Shown here in pieces: positions 24,586 to 32,442 of a stretch of 59,589 nt of DNA. The position numbers and the translations under genes were made by a program. Every line of letters starts with the position of its first letter. Position 1 is the first letter of the stretch. Location: assembly GCF_946482535.1 (NCBI RefSeq), contig NZ_CAMLRU010000001.1:1-59589 (forward strand). Reading direction: 5' to 3'. Under the pieces are notes generated by a model, which was not told the DNA's origin, searched no databases, and worked only from the letters and a program-made list of their open reading frames with translations. The DNA is from an uncultured Flavobacterium sp. (lineage in GTDB: Bacteria > Bacteroidota > Bacteroidia > Flavobacteriales > Flavobacteriaceae).

Positions 24586-25935
24586 ATGAAAAAGTTTTTT
24601 AGAATATTAGTTGTTTTATTGCTGATTGTCTTTGTTTATCTGAGAATTGAGATTTATCCTCAACTCGATTTGATTTCTGGTTTTTCGGCTAAGAGTGTGG
24701 CTTCGGGTCATTTTATTGATAATCGAAGTTTAGAAACCATACAAAAAGGCGACAATGACATTGACAAAGTCGATTGGGCCACCAATACCATCGATGACAA
24801 CGGAAAGTTTGTGATTTCCAAAGTCTACGGTTTAAAAAGCCGTAAAGCGATTTACCGAGAAGGTTTGGGCGCTACCTTAATCAATGATGATTTTGACGTC
24901 ACTAAGCCCTACAATGTTCCCAAACGAACTGCTTTAAAAAACAATTTGCCTTATCCTTACGGAAACAATAATCCTGTTGATACGACTTTTGCCAACATTG
25001 ATTATTATAAATTACAGAAAGCTATAGAAAGTGTGTTTGACAAAGAAGGACAAAAAAACAAGCGAACGCGTTCTGTGGTAGTATTGTATAAAGGCTATTT
25101 AGTAGGCGAAAAATACGCACCGGGTTTCACCGCTACGTCTAAAATTTTGGGTTGGTCTATGACCAAAAGCTTAACCGCAACTTACTTTGGAATCCTTCAA
25201 AAACAAGGCAAAATTGATATTATGAAACCGGCGCCTATTGCGGAATGGCAAAATGACGAGCGTGCAAAAATTACGATTAACGATTTGCTTCATATGAATT
25301 CCGGTTTGGAATGGGAAGAAGATTACGGCAAGATTTCCGATGTGACCAAAATGTTGTTTACGGCAGAAGATATGACTCAGCCTCAAATTGACAAACCTTT
25401 GGTGGGCAAACCCAATAATACCTGGAATTACTCTTCGGGAACGACGAATTTACTTTCCGGGATTTTGAGGAAGCAATTCAAAACGCATCAGGAATATTTG
25501 GATTTTTGGTACAATAGTTTGCTGGATAAAATCGGGATGGAATCGGCTTTGGTGGAAGTTGATATGAAAGGAAATTTTGTGGGTTCGTCTTACGGTTGGG
25601 CCACGACTCGCGATTGGGCGAAGTTTGGTTTACTTTATTTAAACCAAGGAAACTGGAACGGAGAACAAATATTTGATCCTAGTTGGGCCAAGTATGTTGC
25701 CACACCAACCAACGGTTCTAACGGACAATACGGTGCTCATTTTTGGCTGAATGCCGGTGGCAAATATCCTAATGTTCCCAAAGACTTGTACCATTGCAGT
25801 GGTTACCAAGGGCAAATGGTGTTTATCATTCCGTCCATGGATTTGGTGGTGGTTAGAATGGGATTGAGTGAATCGCTAGATTATGATACCTTTCTGAAAG
25901 AAATTATAGCCAGTTTGAAGAAAGACAACAAATAA
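24586..25935 (+). CDS. Serine hydrolase, class C beta-lactamase family
   Basis: A 449-residue protein with an N-terminal membrane anchor or signal (residues 5-20) and a beta-lactamase-related domain from about 135. The catalytic SxxK is S191-M-T-K194. WNYSSGTTNLLSG supplies the tyrosine motif, and HCSGYQGQMVFIIP is the C-terminal motif region. Relatives include esterases, DD-peptidases and 6-aminohexanoate hydrolase-like proteins, so the substrate is unknown. It is on the plus strand inside the otherwise minus-strand suf locus, between sufS and sufD, and ends at a REP-like element. Confidence 0.9.
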   Translation: MKKFFRILVVLLLIVFVYLRIEIYPQLDLISGFSAKSVASGHFIDNRSLETIQKGDNDIDKVDWATNTIDDNGKFVISKVYGLKSRKAIYREGLGATLINDDFDVTKPYNVPKRTALKNNLPYPYGNNNPVDTTFANIDYYKLQKAIESVFDKEGQKNKRTRSVVVLYKGYLVGEKYAPGFTATSKILGWSMTKSLTATYFGILQKQGKIDIMKPAPIAEWQNDERAKITINDLLHMNSGLEWEEDYGKISDVTKMLFTAEDMTQPQIDKPLVGKPNNTWNYSSGTTNLLSGILRKQFKTHQEYLDFWYNSLLDKIGMESALVEVDMKGNFVGSSYGWATTRDWAKFGLLYLNQGNWNGEQIFDPSWAKYVATPTNGSNGQYGAHFWLNAGGKYPNVPKDLYHCSGYQGQMVFIIPSMDLVVVRMGLSESLDYDTFLKEIIASLKKDNK

Positions 25936-25949
25936 CTCAAAAGGCTAAT

Positions 25950-26064
25950 CATCTAGCCCCGATTGTAATGAAAATAAAAAATGCTTCCAAGTCAGGAAGC
26001 ATTTTTTATTGTATTGAAAAGCGGGAACACGGACACCAAAAATGCCCAAACCTTTCGCTCCTGA
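25950..26064 (-). repeat. REP-like element copy 3 with terminator hairpin
   Basis: CTAGCCCCGATTGTAATG starts the copy, TATTGAAAAGCGGGAA follows the hairpin, and CGCTCCTG closes it after about 30 extra bases. It shares its end words with copy 2 but has a different central hairpin, which looks like a terminator. Confidence 0.6.
25976..26007. terminator. Terminator hairpin inside REP-like copy 3
   Basis: AAAAAATGCTTCC, loop AAGTCA, GGAAGCATTTTTT. The A and T tracts make it usable for both the serine hydrolase (plus) and sufD (minus), which converge here. Confidence 0.88.
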
Positions 26065-26066
26065 TT

Positions 26067-27383
26067 TTATAAATCAAACCCCAAATTCACGCCCAATTTC
26101 ATAGCAATGATTTTGGTAATGCGTTGTTTTAATTCCGGGATTTTGATGCTTTCGATTACTTCGTTCGAGAAGGCGTACATCAATAAGGCTTTGGCTTCTT
26201 TCTTTGGAATACCACGTTGTTGCATGTAGAACATGGCGGTTTCGTCTAACTGTCCGATGGTACAACCGTGGGAACATTTTACGTCGTCGGCAAAGATTTC
26301 CAATTGCGGTTTGGCGTTGATGGTAGCTTTGTCGCCTAACAAAATATTGTTGTTTTGTTGGAAAGCATCCGTTTTTTGGGCTTCTTTTTCGACGTAAATT
26401 TTACCGTTGAAAACACCCGTTGAACTATCGGCCAAAATGGTTTTATAGTTCTGGTGGCTTTCGCAGTTGGGCGAAGCGTGATTAACTAAAGTATAATGGT
26501 CAACGTGTTGCTTGTCGCCGATAATAGTAATGCCTTTTAAAGTCGAATCGATTCTTTCTCCGAAATGATAAAAATTCAGATTGTTTCTGGTGATGTTACC
26601 ACCGAAAGAAAACGTGTGAACCGAAACGCGGCTTTCTTGTTTTTGGGAAATATAAGTGTTGTCAATCAGGTTAGCCGATTGCAAGTCGTTTTGAATTTTA
26701 TAATAATCAACAATGGCGCGTTTTTGGGCAAAAATTTCCGTTACCGAGTTGGTTAGTACCGGGTTTTCGTTTAACGATTGGTGTCTTTCGATGATTTGTA
26801 CGTGGGCATTTTCACCCACAATTACCAAGTTTCTTGGTTGCACCATCAAAGCGCTTTCAACCCCGGTAGAGAAGTAAATGATTTCGATAGGTTTTTCCAC
26901 CACTTTGCTTTTAGGTATGTTGATGTACGCACCTTCATTGGCGAAAGCCGTATTTAAGGTGGTCAAACTCTCTTCCTTGCTGGCGATTTTATTGAAGTAC
27001 TCATCGATAATCATTTTGTACTTCGGTTTGTTTAGCGCCGATGACATTAAGCAAACATCCAAACTATCATGCGTTGTGGCCGATAAAAACGAGGCGAATT
27101 TACCATCTATAAAAATCACTTTGTGCGTGTCGATTTCGTGCAGGAAGTATTTTTTTACCTCAGCAAATTCGACTGCATTTTCGTGTTTTGGGAATACCGA
27201 ATAATCATTTTTTAAGATGGCATTCAGCGAAGTATATTTCCAAGCTTCTTCTTTTTTGGTAGGGAAACCTTTATTCTCAAAGTTTTTTATAGCAGAAGTA
27301 CGAACATCGTGCAATTCCGAATGAACATCAATTTGCTCTTCGAAAGCCATAAAAGACGAGATGAGTTTTTCTTTTAATTCCAT
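26067..27383 (-). CDS. sufD: Fe-S cluster assembly protein SufD
   Basis: A 438-residue subunit of the SufBC2D scaffold in which clusters are built. It has the SufBD core beta-helix (YYKIQNDLQSANLIDNTYISQ; LVNHASPNCESHQNYKTILAD) and the conserved end DVKCSHGCTIGQLDETAMFYMQQRGI with the histidine and cysteine that match the SufB interface. Normal length. It follows sufC, with the four-helix-bundle gene placed between, and ends before the inserted serine hydrolase. Confidence 0.95.
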   Translation of the reverse strand: MELKEKLISSFMAFEEQIDVHSELHDVRTSAIKNFENKGFPTKKEEAWKYTSLNAILKNDYSVFPKHENAVEFAEVKKYFLHEIDTHKVIFIDGKFASFLSATTHDSLDVCLMSSALNKPKYKMIIDEYFNKIASKEESLTTLNTAFANEGAYINIPKSKVVEKPIEIIYFSTGVESALMVQPRNLVIVGENAHVQIIERHQSLNENPVLTNSVTEIFAQKRAIVDYYKIQNDLQSANLIDNTYISQKQESRVSVHTFSFGGNITRNNLNFYHFGERIDSTLKGITIIGDKQHVDHYTLVNHASPNCESHQNYKTILADSSTGVFNGKIYVEKEAQKTDAFQQNNNILLGDKATINAKPQLEIFADDVKCSHGCTIGQLDETAMFYMQQRGIPKKEAKALLMYAFSNEVIESIKIPELKQRITKIIAMKLGVNLGFDL

Positions 27384-27416
27384 ATCGTTATTTTGTTTCA
27401 GGTTTCAAGTTTCAGG
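27384..27416 (-). repeat. Left arm (GTTTCAGGTTTCAAG) flanking the four-helix-bundle gene
   Basis: GTTTCAGGTTTCAAGTTTCA (27395-27414) and the following GGTTATTG, which runs over the gene's stop codon, mirror the right arm at 27807-27837 in inverted orientation. Confidence 0.7.
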
Positions 27417-27806
27417 TTATTGAAACTTATTGCCTTTGAAATCTTTCTTGTTTAAATAAGTGATAAAGTTTTTAATCTTTCCACTTAAGTTTTCATATTT
27501 GTTTTTTAAATCTATAAACTGTTCTTCTGAAATATATTCATAATCATAAAGTCTATAAATCTGTGATCTGGATTCGCCAGCAGAACCTTTAGCTACAGAC
27601 AAGAACTGACGAAATTCTATATTACCATCTCTTTCAAATCCTTCTGCAATGTTATCCATTACCGAACCGGATGAAGCTTTAATTTGTTCTTTAAATCTAA
27701 AATCGCTCTTTAATTCGGTTTCTTTAGAAATTAAATAGATTTCTTTTGCAAGCTTTCTGGCTTCCTGCCAAATTTCTAAATCTTCAAATTTTGTTATTGT
27801 CGCCAT
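27417..27806 (-). CDS. Four-helix-bundle protein (IVS/S23 family)
   Basis: A 129-residue all-helical protein of the S23/four-helix-bundle family (TIGR02436). [18 protein letters not shown] at the start, [20 protein letters not shown] in helix 2 and [18 protein letters not shown] in helix 3 are the family signatures. Such genes were first seen inside intervening sequences of 23S rRNA and are related to the Avd accessory protein of diversity-generating retroelements, which binds nucleic acid. Here it sits between sufC and sufD, and inverted repeats frame it (27395-27420 and 27809-27833). Its biological role is unknown; it looks like an inserted element. Confidence 0.92.
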   Translation of the reverse strand: MATITKFEDLEIWQEARKLAKEIYLISKETELKSDFRFKEQIKASSGSVMDNIAEGFERDGNIEFRQFLSVAKGSAGESRSQIYRLYDYEYISEEQFIDLKNKYENLSGKIKNFITYLNKKDFKGNKFQ

Positions 27807-27837
27807 AATAACATGAAACCTTAAACTTGAAACTATT
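27807..27837 (-). repeat. Right arm flanking the four-helix-bundle gene
   Basis: TGAAACCTTAAACTTGAAAC (27814-27833) is the reverse complement of the left arm's GTTTCAAGTTTCAGGTT with one or two changes. The arms could pair and bring the whole gene into the loop. Confidence 0.7.
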
Positions 27838-28587
27838 TTAAACCATTTCTGCTTTAATCCAATCGTATCCTTTTTCCTCTAATTCTAAAGCTAAGTCGGC
27901 GCCACCGGTTTTTACAATTTTTCCGTCCATTAAAACATGAACAAAATCGGGCACGATATAGTCTAACAAACGTTGGTAATGCGTAATGACTAATACCGCA
28001 TTGTTTTCGTTTTTCAATTTGTTAACTCCATTGGCTACAATTCTCAAGGCATCGATGTCTAATCCTGAATCGGTTTCGTCAAGGATGGCCAATTTTGGTT
28101 CCAACATCGCCATTTGGAAGATTTCGTTTCTTTTCTTTTCACCGCCCGAAAACCCTTCGTTTAAGGAACGTGATAAGAACTTGCGATCGATTTCTAATAA
28201 TTCCGATTTCTCACGAATTAGTTTTAGCATTTCGTTGGCCGGCATTTCTTCTTTTCCGTTGGCTTTGCGGCTTTCGTTGATAGCGGTTTTCATAAAATTC
28301 GTCACTGAAACGCCCGGAATTTCTACCGGATATTGGAACGATAAGAAAACGCCTTTGTGTGCTCTTTCTTCGGGTGCTAATTCTGAAATGTCTTCGCCTT
28401 CCAAAAGGATTTCGCCTTCGGTTACTTCGTAATTCTCATTTCCGGCAATAATAGAGGAAAGCGTACTTTTTCCGGCACCATTTGGTCCCATGATGGCGTG
28501 TACTTCTCCGGCATTTACCGTTAAGTTGATTCCTTTTAATATTTCTTTGTCCTCTACGGAAGCGTGTAAATTTGTTATCTGTAACAT
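27838..28587 (-). CDS. sufC: Fe-S cluster assembly ATPase SufC
   Basis: A 249-residue ABC-type ATPase that powers conformational change in the SufBC2D complex. Walker A is GPNGAGKST, the signature is [14 protein letters not shown] and Walker B is [12 protein letters not shown], followed by the switch histidine in [15 protein letters not shown] start it at 28587 ([17 protein letters not shown]), the usual SufC N-terminus; a 16-residue extension upstream would be encoded by ATTTGAAG repeats and is unlikely. Confidence 0.96.
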   Translation of the reverse strand: MLQITNLHASVEDKEILKGINLTVNAGEVHAIMGPNGAGKSTLSSIIAGNENYEVTEGEILLEGEDISELAPEERAHKGVFLSFQYPVEIPGVSVTNFMKTAINESRKANGKEEMPANEMLKLIREKSELLEIDRKFLSRSLNEGFSGGEKKRNEIFQMAMLEPKLAILDETDSGLDIDALRIVANGVNKLKNENNAVLVITHYQRLLDYIVPDFVHVLMDGKIVKTGGADLALELEEKGYDWIKAEMV

Positions 28588-28640
28588 ATGATTTGAAGAT
28601 TTGAAGATTAGAGAATTTGAAGATGTTCTTTTCATTTTCT
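28588..28640 (-). repeat. Tandem ATTTGAAG repeat upstream of sufC
   Basis: ATTTGAAGATTTGAAGATTA and AATTTGAAGATG lie between sufB and sufC. A weak inverted partner (ACTTGAAATCATTTTCAAAT) is at 28690-28709 before the sufB stop. Confidence 0.6.
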
Positions 28641-28709
28641 AAAACCTAACTTTCTATATTTTTTGTTGTTAAATTATTTATCTCGAGTCAACTTGAAATC
28701 ATTTTCAAA

Positions 28710-30158
28710 TTAACCTACGGAGCCTTCTAATGAAATCTCCAATAATTTTTGTGCTTCTACCGCGAATTCCATCGGCAACTTGTTCAGTACGTCTTTACTA
28801 AAACCGTTTACGATTAACGCAATGGCTTTTTCCGTTGGAATACCTCGCTGGTTGCAATAAAATACTTGGTCTTCACCGATTTTGGAAGTCGTAGCTTCGT
28901 GTTCAATTTTAGCCGAAGCATTTTTACTTTCGATATACGGAAAAGTATGCGCTCCGCAATTGTTGCCCATGAGCAGCGAATCACATTGCGAGAAGTTACG
29001 GGCGTTTTCGGCACGAGCGCCAATTTGCACCAAACCTCGGTAGCTGTTTTGTGATTTTCCGGCCGAAATTCCTTTGGAAATGATAGTCGATTTGGTGTTT
29101 TTACCCAAATGAATCATCTTGGTTCCGGTATCGGCTTGTTGGAAATTATTGGTTACGGCTATCGAATAAAATTCGCCTATAGAATTATCTCCTTTCAATA
29201 CGCAAGACGGATATTTCCAGGTTACAGCTGAACCGGTTTCTACTTGTGTCCAGGAGATTTTGGCATTTTTCTCGCACAAACCTCTTTTGGTTACAAAGTT
29301 GAAAACACCACCTTTGCCTTCTTTATTTCCGGGATACCAATTTTGAACGGTCGAATATTTAATTTCGGCACCATCAAGAGCAATTAGCTCGACAACCGCC
29401 GCGTGTAGTTGGTTTTCGTCACGACTTGGCGCCGTACAACCTTCGAGATAAGAAACATAACTGTCTTCATCGGCAATTAAAAGTGTTCTTTCAAACTGAC
29501 CGGTTCCGGCTTGATTGATACGGAAATACGTTGATAATTCCATTGGGCAACGAACGCCTTTCGGAATATAACAAAAACTGCCGTCTGAGAAAACAGCAGA
29601 GTTTAAGGCAGCATAAAAATTGTCTCTTTGCGGCACAACCGTTCCTAAATATTTCTGAACCAATTCGGGATGTTCCTTGATGGCTTCGGAAATACTCATA
29701 AAAATGATGCCTTTTTCGGCTAATGTCTTTTTGAAAGTCGTGGCTACAGAAACCGAATCGACTACAATATCCATAGCGATATTGTTCATTCTTTTTTGTT
29801 CGTCTAAGGAAATCCCCAACTTTTTGTACATCGCCAAAAGTTCCGGATCTACATCGTCTAAGGTTTTATTAGGATCCGCTTTTTTCGGTGCCGAATAATA
29901 AGAAATCGCTTGAAAATCGGGCTTTTCGTAATGCACATTGGCCCATTCCGGTTCAACCATTTCCTGCCAAGCGCGAAACGCTTCGATACGCCAATCGGTC
30001 ATCCATTGTGGTTCTTCTTTTTTCAAAGAAATGGCGCGCACGATGTCTTCATTTAACCCATTGGGAAATGTCTCCGATTCTAATTCGGTGTAAAAGCCGT
30101 ATTCGTATTCTTTATTTTCGAGTTCGACTTTTAAGTCGTCTTCCGTATATTTTGCCAT
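28710..30158 (-). CDS. sufB: Fe-S cluster assembly protein SufB
   Basis: A 482-residue SufB, the scaffold subunit on which the nascent cluster forms. Family motifs: [40 protein letters not shown] and [29 protein letters not shown], with the conserved cysteine and glutamates. Normal length. It starts 9 nt after sufA and heads toward sufC. Confidence 0.97.
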   Translation of the reverse strand: MAKYTEDDLKVELENKEYEYGFYTELESETFPNGLNEDIVRAISLKKEEPQWMTDWRIEAFRAWQEMVEPEWANVHYEKPDFQAISYYSAPKKADPNKTLDDVDPELLAMYKKLGISLDEQKRMNNIAMDIVVDSVSVATTFKKTLAEKGIIFMSISEAIKEHPELVQKYLGTVVPQRDNFYAALNSAVFSDGSFCYIPKGVRCPMELSTYFRINQAGTGQFERTLLIADEDSYVSYLEGCTAPSRDENQLHAAVVELIALDGAEIKYSTVQNWYPGNKEGKGGVFNFVTKRGLCEKNAKISWTQVETGSAVTWKYPSCVLKGDNSIGEFYSIAVTNNFQQADTGTKMIHLGKNTKSTIISKGISAGKSQNSYRGLVQIGARAENARNFSQCDSLLMGNNCGAHTFPYIESKNASAKIEHEATTSKIGEDQVFYCNQRGIPTEKAIALIVNGFSKDVLNKLPMEFAVEAQKLLEISLEGSVG

Positions 30159-30167
30159 AATGTAATT

Positions 30168-30497
30168 CTAAAGTGAGAATGATTCTCCGCAACCGCAAGT
30201 TCTGGACGCATTCGGATTATTGAATACAAAGCCTTTTCCGTTTAATCCGCCAGAAAATTCTAAAATGGTTCCGGCGAGGTACAAAAACGATTTTTTTTCG
30301 ACTGCGATTTTAACATTATTATCTTCAAAAACTTTGTCGTTTTCGCCTATTGTTTTGTCAAATTTTAATTCATACGACAAGCCCGAGCAACCGCCGCTTT
30401 TTACGCCTACTCGCACGTAATCTTGCGTCGCATCAAAACCGTCTTCCTGCATCATATCGATGATTTTTTTACTGGCTGTATCAGAAACTTTAATCAT
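30168..30497 (-). CDS. sufA: HesB/IscA family Fe-S carrier (SufA)
   Basis: A 109-residue A-type Fe-S carrier. The three conserved cysteines are present: one in VKSGGCSGLSYELKFD and two in TCGCGESFSL at the C-terminus. It is the first gene of the sufA-sufB-sufC-sufD unit, with a -7 element at 30527-30534 and a 21-bp palindrome-like site at 30501-30521 just before the ATG. Confidence 0.93.
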   Translation of the reverse strand: MIKVSDTASKKIIDMMQEDGFDATQDYVRVGVKSGGCSGLSYELKFDKTIGENDKVFEDNNVKIAVEKKSFLYLAGTILEFSGGLNGKGFVFNNPNASRTCGCGESFSL

Positions 30498-30500
30498 GAT

Positions 30501-30521
30501 TATTTTGATTTTGTCTAAATA
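30501..30521. promoter_or_regulatory. Imperfect 21-bp palindrome before sufA
   Basis: On the minus strand TATTTAGAC, AAA, ATCAAAATA, 3 nt before the sufA ATG. It matches the sufS site at 15 of 21 positions; all differences lie in the middle eight bases and the outer arms are identical. Confidence 0.5.
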
Positions 30522-30526
30522 AAGCG

Positions 30527-30534
30527 CAAAGTTA
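30527..30534 (-). promoter_or_regulatory. sufA -7 element TAACTTTG
   Basis: Minus-strand TAACTTTG matches TAnnTTTG and is followed by the palindrome-like site. No good -33 TTG. Confidence 0.55.
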
Positions 30535-30678
30535 ACACAAATATCTTTTTTTACGGCATCTCAACGCATTTTTATAACTAATTTAAGAATAGAAAAAAAT
30601 GATTTTGGGGAATTAAAAGCGGTAGATTTTTAGTAATTTGCAATCCATTATCAAGATTAACCGAAGATATTTCAACAA

Positions 30679-31536
30679 ATGAAGCTATATCCTATAGAAG
30701 CCGGCAATTTTAAATTAGACGGTGGCGCCATGTTTGGCGTGGTTCCCAAAACCATTTGGAACAAAACCAATCCTGCAGACGAGAACAATTTGATCGATAT
30801 AGCTGCGAGATGCATGCTAATTGAGGATGGCAATCGTCTGATTTTGATTGATACCGGAATGGGCAATAAGCAATCGGAAAAGTTTTTTGGGTATTATTCG
30901 CTTTGGGGAAATCATTCTCTTGATGCTTCTTTGGCCAAATATGGTTTCCATCGCGATGATGTGACCGATGTATTTATGACGCATTTGCATTTTGACCATT
31001 GTGGCGGAAGCGTGAATTGGAACAAAGACAAAACCGGTTATGAAGTCGCTTTCAAAAATGCTAAGTTTTGGACCAATGATAATCATTGGGAGTGGGCGAC
31101 AAAACCCAATGCTCGTGAAAAAGCTTCTTTTCTTTCGGAAAATATTTTGCCGATGCAAGAAAGCGGACAATTGCATTTTATCAATAGACCGGTAGGTGAT
31201 TTCGGGATTTCAGGAGAATTGGGATTTGGAATTTTTTATGTCGATGGTCATACCGAAAAAATGATGATTCCTCATGTCAAGTACCAAGACAAAACCATTG
31301 TTTTTTGTGCCGATTTGATTCCGACTGCCGGACATTTACCATTGCCTTATGTTATGGGTTATGACACGAGACCACTTTTAACGATGCCTGAAAAATCAAA
31401 GTTTCTGCACGCTGCGGTTGAAAACAACTACTATTTGTGGTTAGAGCATGATGCTCATAATCAAATCATAACGGTTGAAAATACAGAAAGAGGTATTCGT
31501 TTAAAAGAAATATTCACAGTAGAGGACATCTTATAA
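30679..31536 (+). CDS. Metallo-beta-lactamase fold hydrolase
   Basis: A 285-residue cytoplasmic MBL-fold hydrolase. The metal motif is HLHFDHCGG, with later ligands in YVDGHTEKMMIPH, VFCADLIPTAGH and WLEHDAHNQ. It belongs to the lactonase/AHL-like branch by overall shape, but the substrate cannot be inferred. It stands directly before a MarR regulator (16-nt gap), which may control it. Confidence 0.9.
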   Translation: MKLYPIEAGNFKLDGGAMFGVVPKTIWNKTNPADENNLIDIAARCMLIEDGNRLILIDTGMGNKQSEKFFGYYSLWGNHSLDASLAKYGFHRDDVTDVFMTHLHFDHCGGSVNWNKDKTGYEVAFKNAKFWTNDNHWEWATKPNAREKASFLSENILPMQESGQLHFINRPVGDFGISGELGFGIFYVDGHTEKMMIPHVKYQDKTIVFCADLIPTAGHLPLPYVMGYDTRPLLTMPEKSKFLHAAVENNYYLWLEHDAHNQIITVENTERGIRLKEIFTVEDIL

Positions 31537-31552
31537 TTTTAAAAGAATCTGT

Positions 31553-32011
31553 ATGGAAAATTTGAATTCGGTAATATTTTACAACATCGAGCTAGCCATC
31601 AAAACGTACAGAATGTATGCTCAAAATCAACTGAAAAAAAATGACATGAAAATCACCATCGATCAATGGTTGGTTTTAAAATGTTTGAAAGAGAATCCAA
31701 AATCATCTCAAATTGAATTGGCCGAAATGGTATTCAAAGACAATGCTTCCATCACCAGAATTTTAGATTTGTTGGTCAAAGCCGGGTTTATAAATCGGGA
31801 AATCAATCCCAAAGACCGGAGAAAAACAATCTTAAAAATAACACCATCCGGACAAAAAATTTTAGATGACGTTTATAAAATTGTTTTGAAAAACAGAGCC
31901 AAAGCTTTGGAAAATATTTCACCGCAAGAAATAGAAATCGTGAGTGCAGTTTTAAAAAAAATCAGTGCCAATTGTAAAAAAGAAACACTGTTACTCAACA
32001 AAAAATCATAA
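31553..32011 (+). CDS. MarR family transcriptional regulator
   Basis: A 152-residue winged-helix regulator. The DNA-binding part covers about 30-100: WLVLKCLKENPKSSQIELAEM, then NASITRILDLLVKAGFINREI and the wing DRRKTILKITPSG. The flanking helices form the dimer. MarR proteins often repress a neighbouring gene and respond to small ligands; here the partner may be the upstream hydrolase. No operator is evident. Confidence 0.9.
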   Translation: MENLNSVIFYNIELAIKTYRMYAQNQLKKNDMKITIDQWLVLKCLKENPKSSQIELAEMVFKDNASITRILDLLVKAGFINREINPKDRRKTILKITPSGQKILDDVYKIVLKNRAKALENISPQEIEIVSAVLKKISANCKKETLLLNKKS

Positions 32012-32442
32012 CTAATAACCCTTAATAATCTCAGTTAAGAACCTATATACAGCAAAAAAAGCCGTTACTCAAGTTTGTGCATTGTAAATTATAAACAAAG
32101 AGAAAAAAAGATTTTGAAAGGAAAATTAAAATCTAAAAACTTAATCGGGTTTTTTTTGAAAAAGACATAGCCTTCTTTGGCTAAACCCTGAAATCACTAA
32201 GATGCTTTAATTGTAACTTCAAGCCACAAGTGAAAAATCAGCTAAAAAATAGTTGAGAAATTCGCTAAAATCAAAAGGGTTAATTTATTTAGGCTTGTTA
32301 CTTTTTATATTTTTGATTATATAAATATGTTGTAAAGGTTTTGATTTGACCCTTAATTCGGTACTAAATTATTGTTAACACCTTTATTTATTGTTGTAAA
32401 AGAAATTATTTTTACAATCATACACATATTAAATAATTTAAA
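32012..32442. other. 431-nt gap upstream of the S8 peptidase
   Basis: No reading frame of convincing quality. It contains small hairpins: AGCC-TTCTTT-GGCT at 32168-32181 and, 26 nt before the peptidase ATG, TTGTAAAA-N8-TTTTACAA at 32394-32417. A possible -7 element TATTTTTG lies at 32308-32315 without a -33 partner. The long leader may regulate the peptidase. Confidence 0.5.
32394..32417 (+). promoter_or_regulatory. Inverted repeat TTGTAAAA-N8-TTTTACAA upstream of S8 peptidase
   Basis: Perfect 8-bp arms around an 8-nt spacer, ending 25 nt before the ATG at 32443. It could be an operator or a leader hairpin. Confidence 0.45.

Noticed and set aside
27417..27806. Four-helix-bundle gene considered part of a 23S rRNA intervening sequence
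   Set aside because: No rRNA sequence surrounds it; both sides are suf genes.
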